Assembly: GCA_964411425.1 (NCBI GenBank) | Contig: CAYPKW010000003.1 | Coordinates: 32,211 to 96,210, forward strand | Direction of reading: 5' to 3' | Source: CAYPKW01 sp964411425 | GTDB lineage: Bacteria; Pseudomonadota; Alphaproteobacteria; Dongiales; Dongiaceae | Length of the DNA stretch: 64,000 bases | Shown here: in pieces, positions 15,478 to 24,348 of the stretch | Layout: each line of letters starts with the position of its first letter | How positions within the stretch are numbered: position 1 is the stretch's first letter | Notes under the pieces: model-generated | Databases searched by the model: none | The model's input: the letters and a program-made list of their open reading frames with translations, nothing else | What the model was told of the DNA's origin: nothing | Program-made: the position numbers and the translations under genes

Positions 15478-16965
15478 ATGCGCATGCCGGAACCCGACGC
15501 GGACGTCCTGGCGGCGGCGGCGCGGATCGTAGCGGACTTGGCGCGACTCGTGCCGGGCGAGGGCGTTATCGCCGATCGGGACGAGGTGCGCGTTTACGAG
15601 ACCGACGGTCTCACCGCCTATCGGCAGATGCCGCTCGCGGTGGTGCTGCCGAGCACGGTCGAGCAGGTCGCCGCCGTGTTGCGCTACTGCCTCGACCGCG
15701 GGCTCAAGGTAGTGCCGCGCGGGGCCGGAACGTCGCTGTCCGGCGGGGCGCTGCCCATCGCCGACGGCATCGTGCTCGGCATGGCCAAGTTCAACCGTAT
15801 CCTCGATATCGATCTCTCGAACCGCTGCGTGGTGGCGCAGCCGGGGGTAACCAACCTCGCCATCAGCGAGGCGGTCGAGGACGCCGGCTTCTACTACGCG
15901 CCGGACCCGTCCAGCCAGATCGCCTGCACCATCGGCGGCAACGTGGCGGAGAACTCGGGCGGCGTGCATTGCCTCAAGTACGGCGTCACCGGCAACAACC
16001 TGCTCGGCCTCGAGGCCGTGCTGATCGGCGGCGAGACGATCCGGGTGGGAGGCAAGCATTTCGACTCCGAGGGCTACGACCTGCTCGGGCTGCTCACCGG
16101 CTCGGAAGGGCTGCTCTGCGTTCTGACCGAGGTCACGGTGCGCGTCCTGCCGCTGCCTGAAACGGCGCGCGCGCTGCTCATCGGGTTTCCCAGCAACGAG
16201 CAGGCGGGCGATTGCGTCGCCGCGATCATCGCCGCCGGCATCATCCCCGGCGGCATGGAGATGATGGACAAGCCGGCCATCCACGCGGCCGAGGCCTACG
16301 TCAAGACCGGCTACCCGCTCGACGTGGACGCGCTGCTCATCGTCGAGCTCGACGGCCCGGCGGCCGAGGTCGACGACCTGATCGAGCGGGTCGGCGACAT
16401 CGCCCGCCAACGCGGCGCCACGTCGCTACGCGCCAGCCGCAGCGAAGCCGAGCGCGTGAGCTTCTGGGCCGGGCGCAAGGCGGCGTTCCCGGCCGTCGGC
16501 CGCATCTCGCCCGACTACTACTGCATGGACGGCACCATCCCGCGCCGCAAGCTGCCGCTGGTGCTGGCGCGCATTCGCGAGTTGTCCGAACGGCACGGGC
16601 TGGCCGTGGCCAACGTGTTCCACGCCGGCGACGGCAACCTGCATCCGCTCATCCTTTACGACGCCAACCGGCCCGGTGAGCTCGAGACCGCCGAGCGGTT
16701 CGGCGCCGACATCCTCAGGCTGTGCGTGGAGGTGGGCGGCGTGCTGACCGGCGAGCACGGAGTGGGAGTGGAGAAGCGCGACCTCATGCCGACGATGTTC
16801 AGCGATATCGATCTCAAGCAGCAGCAACGGGTGAAGTGCGCTTTCGATCCCGGGTCGCTGCTCAATCCGGGCAAGATGTTTCCCGAGCTGCACCGCTGCG
16901 CGGAATTGGGCCGGCTGCACGTCCATAGAGGCAAGCTGCCGTTCGCCGACTTGCCGCGGTTCTAG
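15478..16965 (+). CDS. glcD: Glycolate oxidase subunit GlcD (FAD-linked)
   Basis: FAD subunit of the membrane-associated glycolate dehydrogenase, which turns glycolate into glyoxylate. At 495 residues it matches E. coli GlcD (499). The FAD-binding domain has VVPRGAGTSLSGGALP and DPSSQIACTIGGNVAENSGG; the C-terminal domain ends with GVLTGEHGVGVEKRDLM and CAFDPGSLLNPGKMFP. GGTGGGAG lies before the ATG. It heads the three-gene operon glcD-glcE-glcF. D-lactate dehydrogenases share the fold, but the glcE and glcF partners favour glycolate. Confidence 0.95.
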   Translation: MRMPEPDADVLAAAARIVADLARLVPGEGVIADRDEVRVYETDGLTAYRQMPLAVVLPSTVEQVAAVLRYCLDRGLKVVPRGAGTSLSGGALPIADGIVLGMAKFNRILDIDLSNRCVVAQPGVTNLAISEAVEDAGFYYAPDPSSQIACTIGGNVAENSGGVHCLKYGVTGNNLLGLEAVLIGGETIRVGGKHFDSEGYDLLGLLTGSEGLLCVLTEVTVRVLPLPETARALLIGFPSNEQAGDCVAAIIAAGIIPGGMEMMDKPAIHAAEAYVKTGYPLDVDALLIVELDGPAAEVDDLIERVGDIARQRGATSLRASRSEAERVSFWAGRKAAFPAVGRISPDYYCMDGTIPRRKLPLVLARIRELSERHGLAVANVFHAGDGNLHPLILYDANRPGELETAERFGADILRLCVEVGGVLTGEHGVGVEKRDLMPTMFSDIDLKQQQRVKCAFDPGSLLNPGKMFPELHRCAELGRLHVHRGKLPFADLPRF

Positions 16966-16989
16966 GTTTCCTCCGCCGCGCCCGCGCCC

Positions 16990-18219
16990 ATGTCCCAGCC
17001 CTTGAAGCCCGCCAGCGCCGCCGAGCTCGGCGATATGGTGGCGGCGGCGGCGGCCGAGGGTTCGTCCCTCGAGCTCGCCGCCGGCGGCTCGAAGCGGGAG
17101 TTGGGTCGGCCGGTTGAGGCACACCATCGCCTCGATCTCACGGAGTTGTCCGGGATTCAGCTGTACGAGCCGGAAGAGCTGGTGCTGACCGCGGCCGCGG
17201 CAACGCCGATCGCCGAGATCGAGCGCCTGCTTGCCCAGCGCCAACAGCAGCTTGCCTTCGAGCCGGCCGACCTCGGTCCCTTCTATGGCCACAGCCCCGG
17301 CCGTGGCACCATCGGCGGGGTGATCGCATGCAACCTGTCCGGCCCGCGCCGGATCAAGGCCGGAGCGGCGCGCGACCACTTTCTCGGCGTCGCGGCGGTG
17401 AGCGGCCGCGGCGAGCAGTTCAAGGCCGGCGGCCGCGTCGTGAAGAACGTCACCGGCTACGATCTGTGCAAGCTGCTGGCCGGTTCGCACGGCACGCTGG
17501 CGGCGCTGGTCGAAGTCACCGTCAAGGTGATGCCGGCGCCCGAGGACATCCGCACATTGCTGCTGCGCGGCCTCGACGACGCGGCGGCGATGCGGGCCAT
17601 GGCGGCGGCGCTCGGCGGTGCCTCCGAGGTGTCCGGTGCCGCGCACCTGCCGTTGGCGGCGGCGCTGCGCTCCTGGGTCGGCCCGGTGGGCGGTTCGAGG
17701 ACCAGCGTGACCGCGCTCAGGCTGGAAGGGCCGGCGGCGTCGGTCGCCTATCGCGCCGCGGGCCTCAGCCGCGCCATGGCCGAGTTCGCCGGCGCGATTG
17801 ACGAGCTGGGACGTGCCGAATCGGAAGCGCTGTGGCGCCAGGTGCGCGACGTGGCGCTGCTCGCCGACGACCCGCGCAAGGCGATATGGCGGCTTTCCGT
17901 GCCGCCCAGCGAAGCGGCGGCGACGGTGGCGGCGGTCGCCACGGCGGAGGAGGATGCCTGGTACTACGACTGGGGCGGCGGGCTCATCTGGCTCGCCTTG
18001 CCGACCACGAGCGAGCAGGGCGGCGCGCCCAAGGTCCGCGCCGCGGTTGCCCGCAGCGGCGGCCACGCCACGCTGATGCGGGCGCCGGAGGCGCTGCGCC
18101 GCGCCGTGCCGGTGTTCCAGCCGCAGCCGCCGCCGCTCGCGGCGCTCACCCGTCGCATCAAGGACAGCTTCGATCCGGCCCGCATCCTCAACCGCGGGCG
18201 CATGGCCCCGGACCTGTGA
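16990..18219 (+). CDS. glcE: Glycolate oxidase subunit GlcE
   Basis: Second FAD-binding subunit of glycolate dehydrogenase, 409 residues. It has a shortened FAD_binding_4 domain (ELAAGGSKRELGRP; GPFYGHSPGRGTIGGVIACN; GRVVKNVTGYDLCKLLAGSHG) and the C-terminal FDPARILNRGRM. The gene begins 24 bases after glcD and its stop codon directly abuts the glcF start. GlcE alone has no known separate activity. Confidence 0.94.
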   Translation: MSQPLKPASAAELGDMVAAAAAEGSSLELAAGGSKRELGRPVEAHHRLDLTELSGIQLYEPEELVLTAAAATPIAEIERLLAQRQQQLAFEPADLGPFYGHSPGRGTIGGVIACNLSGPRRIKAGAARDHFLGVAAVSGRGEQFKAGGRVVKNVTGYDLCKLLAGSHGTLAALVEVTVKVMPAPEDIRTLLLRGLDDAAAMRAMAAALGGASEVSGAAHLPLAAALRSWVGPVGGSRTSVTALRLEGPAASVAYRAAGLSRAMAEFAGAIDELGRAESEALWRQVRDVALLADDPRKAIWRLSVPPSEAAATVAAVATAEEDAWYYDWGGGLIWLALPTTSEQGGAPKVRAAVARSGGHATLMRAPEALRRAVPVFQPQPPPLAALTRRIKDSFDPARILNRGRMAPDL

Positions 18220-19536
18220 ATGCAGACCAATTTCACCCTCGCCCAGCTCGCCGACCCGGACACCGCGGCAGCGGAGCGCATCCTGCGCGCCTGCGTGCAT
18301 TGCGGCTTCTGCACCGCCACCTGCCCGACCTACGTGCTGCTCGGCGACGAGCTCGACAGCCCGCGCGGGCGCATCTACCTCATCAAGCACATGCTGGAGA
18401 ACGGCCGGCCGGCGACGCGGAAGGTGGTCAAGCACATCGACCGCTGTCTGTCCTGCCTCGCCTGCATGACCACCTGCCCGTCGAGCGTGCATTACATGCA
18501 TCTCGTCGACCATGCGCGCCGGCACATCGAAAAGACGTACCGCCGGCCGCTGCCGGACTGGGCGCTGCGCCGGCTGCTCGCTCTGCTGCTGCCACGGCCC
18601 GAGCTGTTCCGCCGGGCGCTCGCGCTGGCGAGATTCGCTCGCCCGTTCGCCCGCCTGATGCCCGGCCGGCTCCGCGTCCTACTCGCGCTGGCGCCCACCG
18701 CACCCGCGCGCCCAGCGCCGGCCGACCGCCCGCAGGCGTTCCCCGCCCAAGGCGCGCGGCGCAGAAGGGTCGCGCTGCTCGCCGGCTGCGTGCAGCCGGC
18801 ATTGCGGCCCGAGATCAACGAAGCGAGTGTGCGCCTGCTGACCCGCCACGGATGCGAAGTGGTGGTTGCCAAGGGCGCCGGCTGTTGCGGCGCGCTCACC
18901 CATCACCTGGGCCGCGAGCGCGCGGCCCTTGCCTCGGCGCGCGCCAACATCGCCGCCTGGACGAGCGAGATCGAGGCCGGCGGCATCGATGCGATCATCG
19001 TCAATGCGTCGGGTTGCGGCACCATGGTGAAGGACTACGGGTTCCTGCTGCGCAACGACGCCCGGTGGGCGGCGCCGGCGGTGCGCGTGGCGGCGCTGGC
19101 GCGCGACATCAGCGAATTCATGGCCGAGCTCGGGCTCCAGGCGCCGGCGGTGAAACCGGGCCTCGCCGTCGCCTACCATTCGCCCTGCTCCATGCAGCAC
19201 GGCCAGAAGATAGATAGCGAGCCGCGGGCCCTGCTCGAAGCCGCGGGCTTCGAGGTGCGCGAGGTGCCCGAGGGCCATCTGTGTTGCGGCTCGGCCGGCA
19301 CTTACAACCTGCTGCAACCCGACATCGCCCGGCGGCTGCGCGATCGCAAGGTCGCCAACATCGAGAGCCTCCGCCCCGACCTCATCGCCACCGGCAATAT
19401 CGGCTGTATGAGCCAAATCGGCGCCGCGACGAAGGTGCCTATCGTCCATACGGCGGAACTACTCGATTGGGCGACCGGCGGCCCCAAACCGCAAGGGGTT
19501 CCGGACCGGCCAAGCTCGGCATTAGCCAGTTCTTAA
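18220..19536 (+). CDS. glcF: Glycolate oxidase iron-sulfur subunit GlcF
   Basis: Electron-transfer subunit, 438 residues. Two 4Fe-4S clusters are bound by C25, C28, C31 with C35 (CVHCGFCTATCP) and C76, C79, C82 with C86 (CLSCLACMTTCP). Two CCG domains follow: one contains GAGCCGALTHHLG, the other SPCSMQHGQ, EGHLCCGSAGTYN and GNIGCMSQI. The start ATG follows the glcE TGA without a gap. GlcF passes electrons from the flavin subunits to the quinone pool. Confidence 0.95.
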   Translation: MQTNFTLAQLADPDTAAAERILRACVHCGFCTATCPTYVLLGDELDSPRGRIYLIKHMLENGRPATRKVVKHIDRCLSCLACMTTCPSSVHYMHLVDHARRHIEKTYRRPLPDWALRRLLALLLPRPELFRRALALARFARPFARLMPGRLRVLLALAPTAPARPAPADRPQAFPAQGARRRRVALLAGCVQPALRPEINEASVRLLTRHGCEVVVAKGAGCCGALTHHLGRERAALASARANIAAWTSEIEAGGIDAIIVNASGCGTMVKDYGFLLRNDARWAAPAVRVAALARDISEFMAELGLQAPAVKPGLAVAYHSPCSMQHGQKIDSEPRALLEAAGFEVREVPEGHLCCGSAGTYNLLQPDIARRLRDRKVANIESLRPDLIATGNIGCMSQIGAATKVPIVHTAELLDWATGGPKPQGVPDRPSSALASS

Positions 19537-19623
19537 TCGCCAGCGCGCTTACTACGGCCGATATCCCGACGAGCCTCGAGCGACGCGCCCGCGAAGGCCG
19601 GACGCCCGAGAGCGGGACGGCGC

Positions 19624-20889
19624 TTGAGAAAGGTCAACCGCTTGCGGCAGTCATCGATCCGCAAGAAGTCGAGCGACGAGCAGGCGCTGGTCGCGCATGT
19701 GGGCGGGATCGCCGGCCACGACAACCGGGGATGGGCGGCCCACCTACGCACGTCCTGGCTTGCCGCCGAATCGCGACACCAGAACCTGATGTTCGCGATG
19801 GACCAGGTGCGATTGCTCGCAACGGGTTACAACGGTGTCATGTACGGCTTGCAAACCGGCGATTTGGTGTGCGTGTTTCGTGACGCGCGCATCGTCGAAA
19901 TCAAGAAGAAACTCGACAATATTCAACTCTTGTTCAGAGACGATCCGCTTTTCCTGCTCGAGGACGGAAATCAAGCGGCCTTCATCGCGTATTACAACTT
20001 GTCGAGGGACTTCGCCGAGTTCGAGGCGCTGGCGAAACACCTGCTCGGACAGGCGCGGGACGGCTCGCTTCGGAACGCCGCCCCGGCGGAGCGGGCGCCG
20101 CTCGACTCAAGCAACATCGGCCAGGCGGCGGCGGCGCTGGGCACGGCCGAGCTGGCCCAACTGGTGCGCCGCCAGACCGTCTACTTGGTCGCCAATGGGG
20201 CCGCGCCGCTGCCGGTTTTCGACGAGATCTTCGTGTCCATCGCCGACCTGGAGCAGCGTGTCGTTCCCGGCGTCAGGCTCGCGGCCGACCGTTGGCTGTT
20301 CCAGCATCTGACCAGGATTCTCGATCGCAAGATGATCGAGTTGTTGCGCGCCGGACAACAGGCGGCGCCGAGCGACGCGGACGACGAGTCGCCGGCCCTG
20401 CGGGCGATTCGCAACGGCGGATGCAGCCTCAACTTCAACGTGTCGAGCGTGCTGTCGCCGGAGTTTCAGGCGTTCGATGCCGCCCTGCCGATGGAGTTTC
20501 GCCGCGCCATCGTGCTGGAATTCCAGAAGATCGACGCGTTCGCCGACTTGGGATCATTCCTCTACGCGCGCGACTACCTGCACGACCGCGGCTTTCGTGT
20601 CGCGCTCGATGGCGTTTCGCACCTGAGCCTGCCGTTCGTGGACCGCGCCGGGCTGGGCATCGACCTTGTCAAGCTCATGTGGGTGCCCGACATGGCGGCG
20701 GGCCTCGCGGCCATCGGGCGAAACACGCTGCGGGAGGTCATCGAGCGTACCGGCGCCGACCGGGTGATCCTGTGCCGGTGCGACTCGGCGCAGGCGATCG
20801 AGTGCGGCCAATCGCTCGGGCTTTCGTTGTTCCAGGGCTGGCATCTCGATAAGCTGTCCGCCGCGCCGTCGGCCCGCCGCTCCGCCTGA
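19624..20889 (+). CDS. Degenerate EAL-domain protein, probably catalytically inactive
   Basis: About 421 residues from a TTG at 19624; the true start could be later. The N-terminal half (RLLATGYNGVMYGLQTGDLVCVFRD, read in two parts, then LLFRDDPLF and AFIAYYNLSRDFAEFEAL) resembles the sensor-like region of a Rhodospirillales EAL family. The C-terminal 160 residues follow the EAL fold: LNFNVSSVLSPEFQAFD, VLEFQKIDAFADLGSF, RVALDGVSHLSLPFVDRAGL, IDLVKLMW and LGLSLFQGWHLD. But the EAL/ELL signature and the DDFG loop acids that bind metal and c-di-GMP are replaced. I infer a non-enzymatic regulatory protein. It stands alone between glcF and a convergent gene. Confidence 0.7.
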   Translation: MRKVNRLRQSSIRKKSSDEQALVAHVGGIAGHDNRGWAAHLRTSWLAAESRHQNLMFAMDQVRLLATGYNGVMYGLQTGDLVCVFRDARIVEIKKKLDNIQLLFRDDPLFLLEDGNQAAFIAYYNLSRDFAEFEALAKHLLGQARDGSLRNAAPAERAPLDSSNIGQAAAALGTAELAQLVRRQTVYLVANGAAPLPVFDEIFVSIADLEQRVVPGVRLAADRWLFQHLTRILDRKMIELLRAGQQAAPSDADDESPALRAIRNGGCSLNFNVSSVLSPEFQAFDAALPMEFRRAIVLEFQKIDAFADLGSFLYARDYLHDRGFRVALDGVSHLSLPFVDRAGLGIDLVKLMWVPDMAAGLAAIGRNTLREVIERTGADRVILCRCDSAQAIECGQSLGLSLFQGWHLDKLSAAPSARRSA

Positions 20890-20897
20890 TCCCGTGC

Positions 20898-21992
20898 TTA
20901 ACTGGCGGCCAAGGCGCCGAGCGCGCGCCGGTACACGTCCAGCGAGCGCTCGAACACCAGCCGTTTCCAGTCGTCGGTGTCGGGATAGAAGGCCCGGCGG
21001 ATCTGCGTCTTGATGGCCCGGCCCCGGGCCGACGACGGATCGCCGTGCGCGTGCAGCCAGTTGTCGGCGCGCACCGCCAATAGAACGTCGTCGAGCGGTA
21101 TGGTGCCGTATTCCAGCGTGATGCCGGTGACCTCGCTCGCCGGCAGCGCGCGCTCGATGCCGACGAGCGTGTCCCCCGTGACCACCGCCGACGAGGACGA
21201 GCCGGCATCGGTCGACGTTGCCTCGCCGGCGTACCACGCCTCGACCCGGCGATGGCCCGGTGCGCCGGCGGCGTGACCGTTCATGATCTCGCCGTAGCCG
21301 TGCGGCCCGAGCCCGGTATGCAGGTCGATGAACGCGAGGCGTTTGGTGCCGGCGCCATGCTGGCGCAGGATCTCGGCCAGCGTGCGGTTCGACCAAACGG
21401 GCGAAGTACCGCCATAGAAGACGCCTTGCGGGTGGCCGTACTGACCCGAGCTGATGGCCGATTGCAATGCCATCGCGCCGTGATGCCGGCCATAGGCGTC
21501 GAGCTCGGCCGCCGTTCGCGCCAGTGTCGCCTCGTCCCACTGGGCGGGGCAGATGGCGTGCTTCAGGGCTTCGTAGCCGGCATTGACCGGGTAGGGTTCG
21601 GCGTGATCGACGAAGTTGCGATTGAGGTCGACGTTGTCCTCGTTGACGCGCCGCAGCCAGGCAAAGCCATAGGGATTGATGGCGTGAACGAGGAGCAGGG
21701 CGGTGTCGGGCGGCAGCGCGCGGACGATGCCGCCGGCGAGCCAGCCGACCTCGATACCTGAGCCGCAGAAGCCTTCGACGCCGTGCGTGCCCGAGAGCGC
21801 GACCAAGAGACGGCGCGCCTCGGCCGGCCCCAGCCTTGCCGCGTCCGTCGTCAGGCCCTCGCCGCCGAGACCGGGCGGCGGGGCGGCGGGACAGTGATAC
21901 GTCAAGAGCGCGGCGCCGGCGGCTTTCGCCACCGCCCGAAACTTGTCGCGGGCTCCCATGTAGTCAGCCGCGAAGTAATCCGCGACTGCCAT
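20898..21992 (-). CDS. DUF2817 protein (M14-like zinc carboxypeptidase fold)
   Basis: 364 residues from ATG 21992 (GGAGAGG upstream; in-frame sequence further upstream is noncoding). The family relates to M14 metallocarboxypeptidases: LLVALSGTHGVEGFCGSGIE holds the first zinc ligand region (H and E), NEDNVDLNRNF the arginine-rich substrate loop, FIDLHTGLGPHGYGE the next zinc histidine, and VTGITLEYGTIP a candidate catalytic glutamate. It probably cleaves or deacylates a small peptide-like compound, but no member with this context is familiar to me. Divergent from the TPR gene at 22105. Confidence 0.8.
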   Translation of the reverse strand: MAVADYFAADYMGARDKFRAVAKAAGAALLTYHCPAAPPPGLGGEGLTTDAARLGPAEARRLLVALSGTHGVEGFCGSGIEVGWLAGGIVRALPPDTALLLVHAINPYGFAWLRRVNEDNVDLNRNFVDHAEPYPVNAGYEALKHAICPAQWDEATLARTAAELDAYGRHHGAMALQSAISSGQYGHPQGVFYGGTSPVWSNRTLAEILRQHGAGTKRLAFIDLHTGLGPHGYGEIMNGHAAGAPGHRRVEAWYAGEATSTDAGSSSSAVVTGDTLVGIERALPASEVTGITLEYGTIPLDDVLLAVRADNWLHAHGDPSSARGRAIKTQIRRAFYPDTDDWKRLVFERSLDVYRRALGALAAS

Positions 21993-22104
21993 GACGATGC
22001 CTCTCCACTTTGGGGCGCCGGGCCGGGAGCATCCGCCAGGAGGGTCGCGAGGGCAAGCGATTCCCCCTTCCAGGTCGATGGCGTCGCGCGCATAATCGGC
22101 GCCG

Positions 22105-22662
22105 ATGGGACGAGCACGCATCGCTTGCCTGCTGCTGGCCGCGGGGCTGGTCGGGATCGGGGTCGCTCGCGCGGACCAGAATGACCCGCGCCTCGGCACG
22201 CTGTTCGAAGTGCTGAAGGCGGCGAGCAACCCGCTCGAAGGCTATGTGGTCGAGCGGCAAATCTGGCAGATCTGGCTCGCCGCCGAGGACCCGGAGGTGG
22301 ACCGCTTGATGGCGGCGGGGATCGCCGCCATGGGCGTCGGCAAGTACGCCGATGCCTTGCAGGCATTCGATCGCGTCGTCGAGTTGGCGCCCGATTTCGC
22401 CGAGGGCTGGAACAAGCGGGCGACGGTGCTTTACCTGATGCAGGACTTCGAGGCGTCGATGGCCGACGTGGCGCGCACGCTGGCGCTGGAGCCGCGCCAC
22501 TTCGGCGCGCTGTCCGGCCTCGGGCTCATCGAGATCGAGCGCGAGCACGAGGAGCAGGCGCTCGACGCCTTCGAACGCGCGCTCGCGATCTACCCGCAGA
22601 TGACCGGCCCGCGCGCCAACGCCGAATACTTGCGCAAGCGCATCCAGGATCGTTCGATCTAG
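22105..22662 (+). CDS. Periplasmic TPR-repeat protein
   Basis: 185 residues. The first 23 form a signal peptide (RIACLLLAAGLVGIGVARA). Residues 70-170 contain about three tetratricopeptide repeats: KYADALQAFDRVVELAPDFA, WNKRATVLYLMQDFEASMAD and EEQALDAFERALAIYPQM. Such small exported TPR proteins act as scaffolds; the partner is not known. It is divergent from the DUF2817 gene and followed by a hairpin repeat. Confidence 0.85.
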   Translation: MGRARIACLLLAAGLVGIGVARADQNDPRLGTLFEVLKAASNPLEGYVVERQIWQIWLAAEDPEVDRLMAAGIAAMGVGKYADALQAFDRVVELAPDFAEGWNKRATVLYLMQDFEASMADVARTLALEPRHFGALSGLGLIEIEREHEEQALDAFERALAIYPQMTGPRANAEYLRKRIQDRSI

Positions 22663-22698
22663 CGGGCTGCTGAAAAGATGCCTCGGAACGCGTCCGTG

Positions 22699-22727
22699 CC
22701 TCGTCCTTCGACAGGCTCAGGACGAGG
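22699..22727. repeat. Hairpin repeat downstream of the TPR gene
   Basis: Perfect 9-bp arms (cctcgtcct and aggacgagg) around an 11-base loop. A widespread intergenic hairpin in proteobacteria. It could work as a weak transcription end for the TPR gene, but there is no T-run. Confidence 0.75.
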
Positions 22728-22755
22728 TTGAGCGGATCGATCTTTCGGCAAACTG

Positions 22756-22909
22756 CTAGTGGATCCGATCCGACATTTGCTTCCCCTTCTTGTCATGCCC
22801 GCGCTTGACGCGGGCATCCATCGTGCCGTTGCACCATGGATCGCCGGGTCACGCCCGGCGATGACACTTCTATTGGGTGGGGACTCATCTGTCGGATCGG
22901 ATCCACTAG
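22756..22909. mobile_element. CTAG-ended palindromic element, family A copy 1 (MITE-like)
   Basis: 154 bp with perfect 20-bp terminal inverted repeats (ctagtggatccgatccgaca, 22756-22775 and 22890-22909). Inside, a TGTCAT/ATGACA stem encloses three hairpins (22795-22817, 22817-22840, 22841-22861), giving a cloverleaf-like fold. The 76-base core (22791-22866) matches 63761-63836 in inverse orientation with only 2 differences. The right-hand CTAG supplies the stop codon of pyruvate kinase (22906-22908 on the minus strand). No transposase is encoded, so mobilisation would be in trans. An IS630-type origin, with insertion at CTAG and TA duplication, is inference. Confidence 0.85.
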
Positions 22910-24321
22910 CCGACCCACGCCACGCGCAAGACGTTGGTGGAGCCCGGCGTGCCGAACGGCACGCCGGCGGTCACCACCAGCCGCTCGCCCTTGGAGGCCA
23001 TCCGCTCGCGCTCGGCAATTCGGCAGGCCTTGTCGACCATTTCCGAGAACGTGCTCACGTCTTCCGTGCGCACGCAGTGCACGCCCCAGACGAGCGTCAG
23101 GCGGCGCGCCGTCTCCAGGCGCGAGGTGAGGCACAGGATCGGCACCTGCGGCCTCTCGCGCGCCGCGCGGAGCGCGGTCGAGCCCGAGGTCGTGTAGGTC
23201 ACGATCGCCGCGGCCGAGAGCGTGTGCGCGACCTGGGCGGCCGCGGCGCTGATGGCGTCGGGCGCGTTCGCCTCCGGTTCGGGGCGCTGGGCGTCCGTGA
23301 TGCGCCGGTAGTGCGGGTCCTGCTCGGTGCGCGCGATGATGCGGTTCATCATCGACACCGCCTCCACCGGGTAGTCGCCCGAGGCGGTCTCCGCCGACAG
23401 CATCACGGCATCGGCGCCGTCGTAAATGGCTGTCGCCACGTCCGAGGCCTCGGCCCGCGTCGGCGCCGGCGCGTGCACCATGGAATCCAACATCTGGGTC
23501 GCCACCACCACCGGTTTGCCGGCCAGCCGGCAGGCGGCGATGATGCGCTTCTGCACGCCGGGCACGTCTTCCGGCGGCAGCTCGACGCCCAGATCGCCGC
23601 GCGCCACCATGACGGCGTCGGCCAGCTCGATCAGTTCCTCGAGGTGCTCGATGGCGGCCGGCTTCTCCAGTTTCGCCAGGATCGCCGCCCGGCCGGCGAT
23701 AAGGCGCCTTGCCTCGGCCAAGTCTTCGGGGCGCTGCACGAACGACAGTGCCACCCAGTCGACCCCGAGATCGAGGCCGAAGCGCAAGTCCTCGCGGTCC
23801 TTGCCCGTCAGGGGCGACAGCGGCAACGTCACGCCCGGCAGATTGACGCCCTTGCGGTCGCTGAGGCGCCCGCCGGTGACGATCACGGTGTCGGCGAAGT
23901 CGGCGCCGCGGCGCTCGACCCGGAGGCGCAGCCGCCCGTCGTCGAGCAGAAGGTCGGTGCCGGGCTGGAGCGCCGCCAGCACCTCGGGATGGGGCAAGGG
24001 CGCCCGCCGCGAATCGCCCGGCGCCTTCGAAAGATCGAGGCGGAACGGGGCGCCGGGCTTCAGGTCGACGCCGCCGCCGGCGAACTTGCCGATCCGGATC
24101 TTCGGCCCCTGCAAGTCCATCAAGATGCCGATCGGCCGGCCAACCTCCGCTTCGATGGCGCGCAGCGCCTCGTAGCGGCGGCGATGATCGTCGTGGCTGC
24201 CGTGGCTCAGGTTCAGGCGGAATACGTCCGCGCCCGCCTCGTAGAGGGCGCGGATCTTGTCCGCGCTCGAGCTCGCCGGGCCGAGCGTGGCGAGAATCTT
24301 GGCCTTGCGTGCGCGCGTCAT
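22906..24321 (-). CDS. pyk: Pyruvate kinase
   Basis: Converts phosphoenolpyruvate and ADP to pyruvate and ATP. The 471 residues match the bacterial enzyme (470-480). Typical segments: TLGPASS near the start, NLSHGSHDDH, GILMDLQGPKIRIG, VMVARGDLGVELPPE with the catalytic region KLEKPAAIEHL before it, and VATQMLDSMV plus DGADAVMLSAETASGDYPVEA. It lies 27 bases after the glycerate 2-kinase gene on the same strand, so 2-phosphoglycerate made there can flow on to pyruvate after enolase. Its TAG stop lies inside the right end of the palindromic element at 22756-22909. Confidence 0.97.
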   Translation of the reverse strand: MTRARKAKILATLGPASSSADKIRALYEAGADVFRLNLSHGSHDDHRRRYEALRAIEAEVGRPIGILMDLQGPKIRIGKFAGGGVDLKPGAPFRLDLSKAPGDSRRAPLPHPEVLAALQPGTDLLLDDGRLRLRVERRGADFADTVIVTGGRLSDRKGVNLPGVTLPLSPLTGKDREDLRFGLDLGVDWVALSFVQRPEDLAEARRLIAGRAAILAKLEKPAAIEHLEELIELADAVMVARGDLGVELPPEDVPGVQKRIIAACRLAGKPVVVATQMLDSMVHAPAPTRAEASDVATAIYDGADAVMLSAETASGDYPVEAVSMMNRIIARTEQDPHYRRITDAQRPEPEANAPDAISAAAAQVAHTLSAAAIVTYTTSGSTALRAARERPQVPILCLTSRLETARRLTLVWGVHCVRTEDVSTFSEMVDKACRIAERERMASKGERLVVTAGVPFGTPGSTNVLRVAWVG

Positions 24322-24348
24322 GGAGACGGAGACATTCGTTCGTGACCG

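Noticed and set aside
16426..18525. Minus-strand open frame of 699 codons across glcD and glcE
   Set aside because: It mirrors GC-rich coding sequence of glcDE, has no family pattern, and is rich in Arg, Ala, Gly and His as expected for an antisense shadow.
22756..22909. Palindromic repeats considered as CRISPR or att sites
   Set aside because: Only single, inverted copies far apart; no regular spacers, no cas genes or integrase near.
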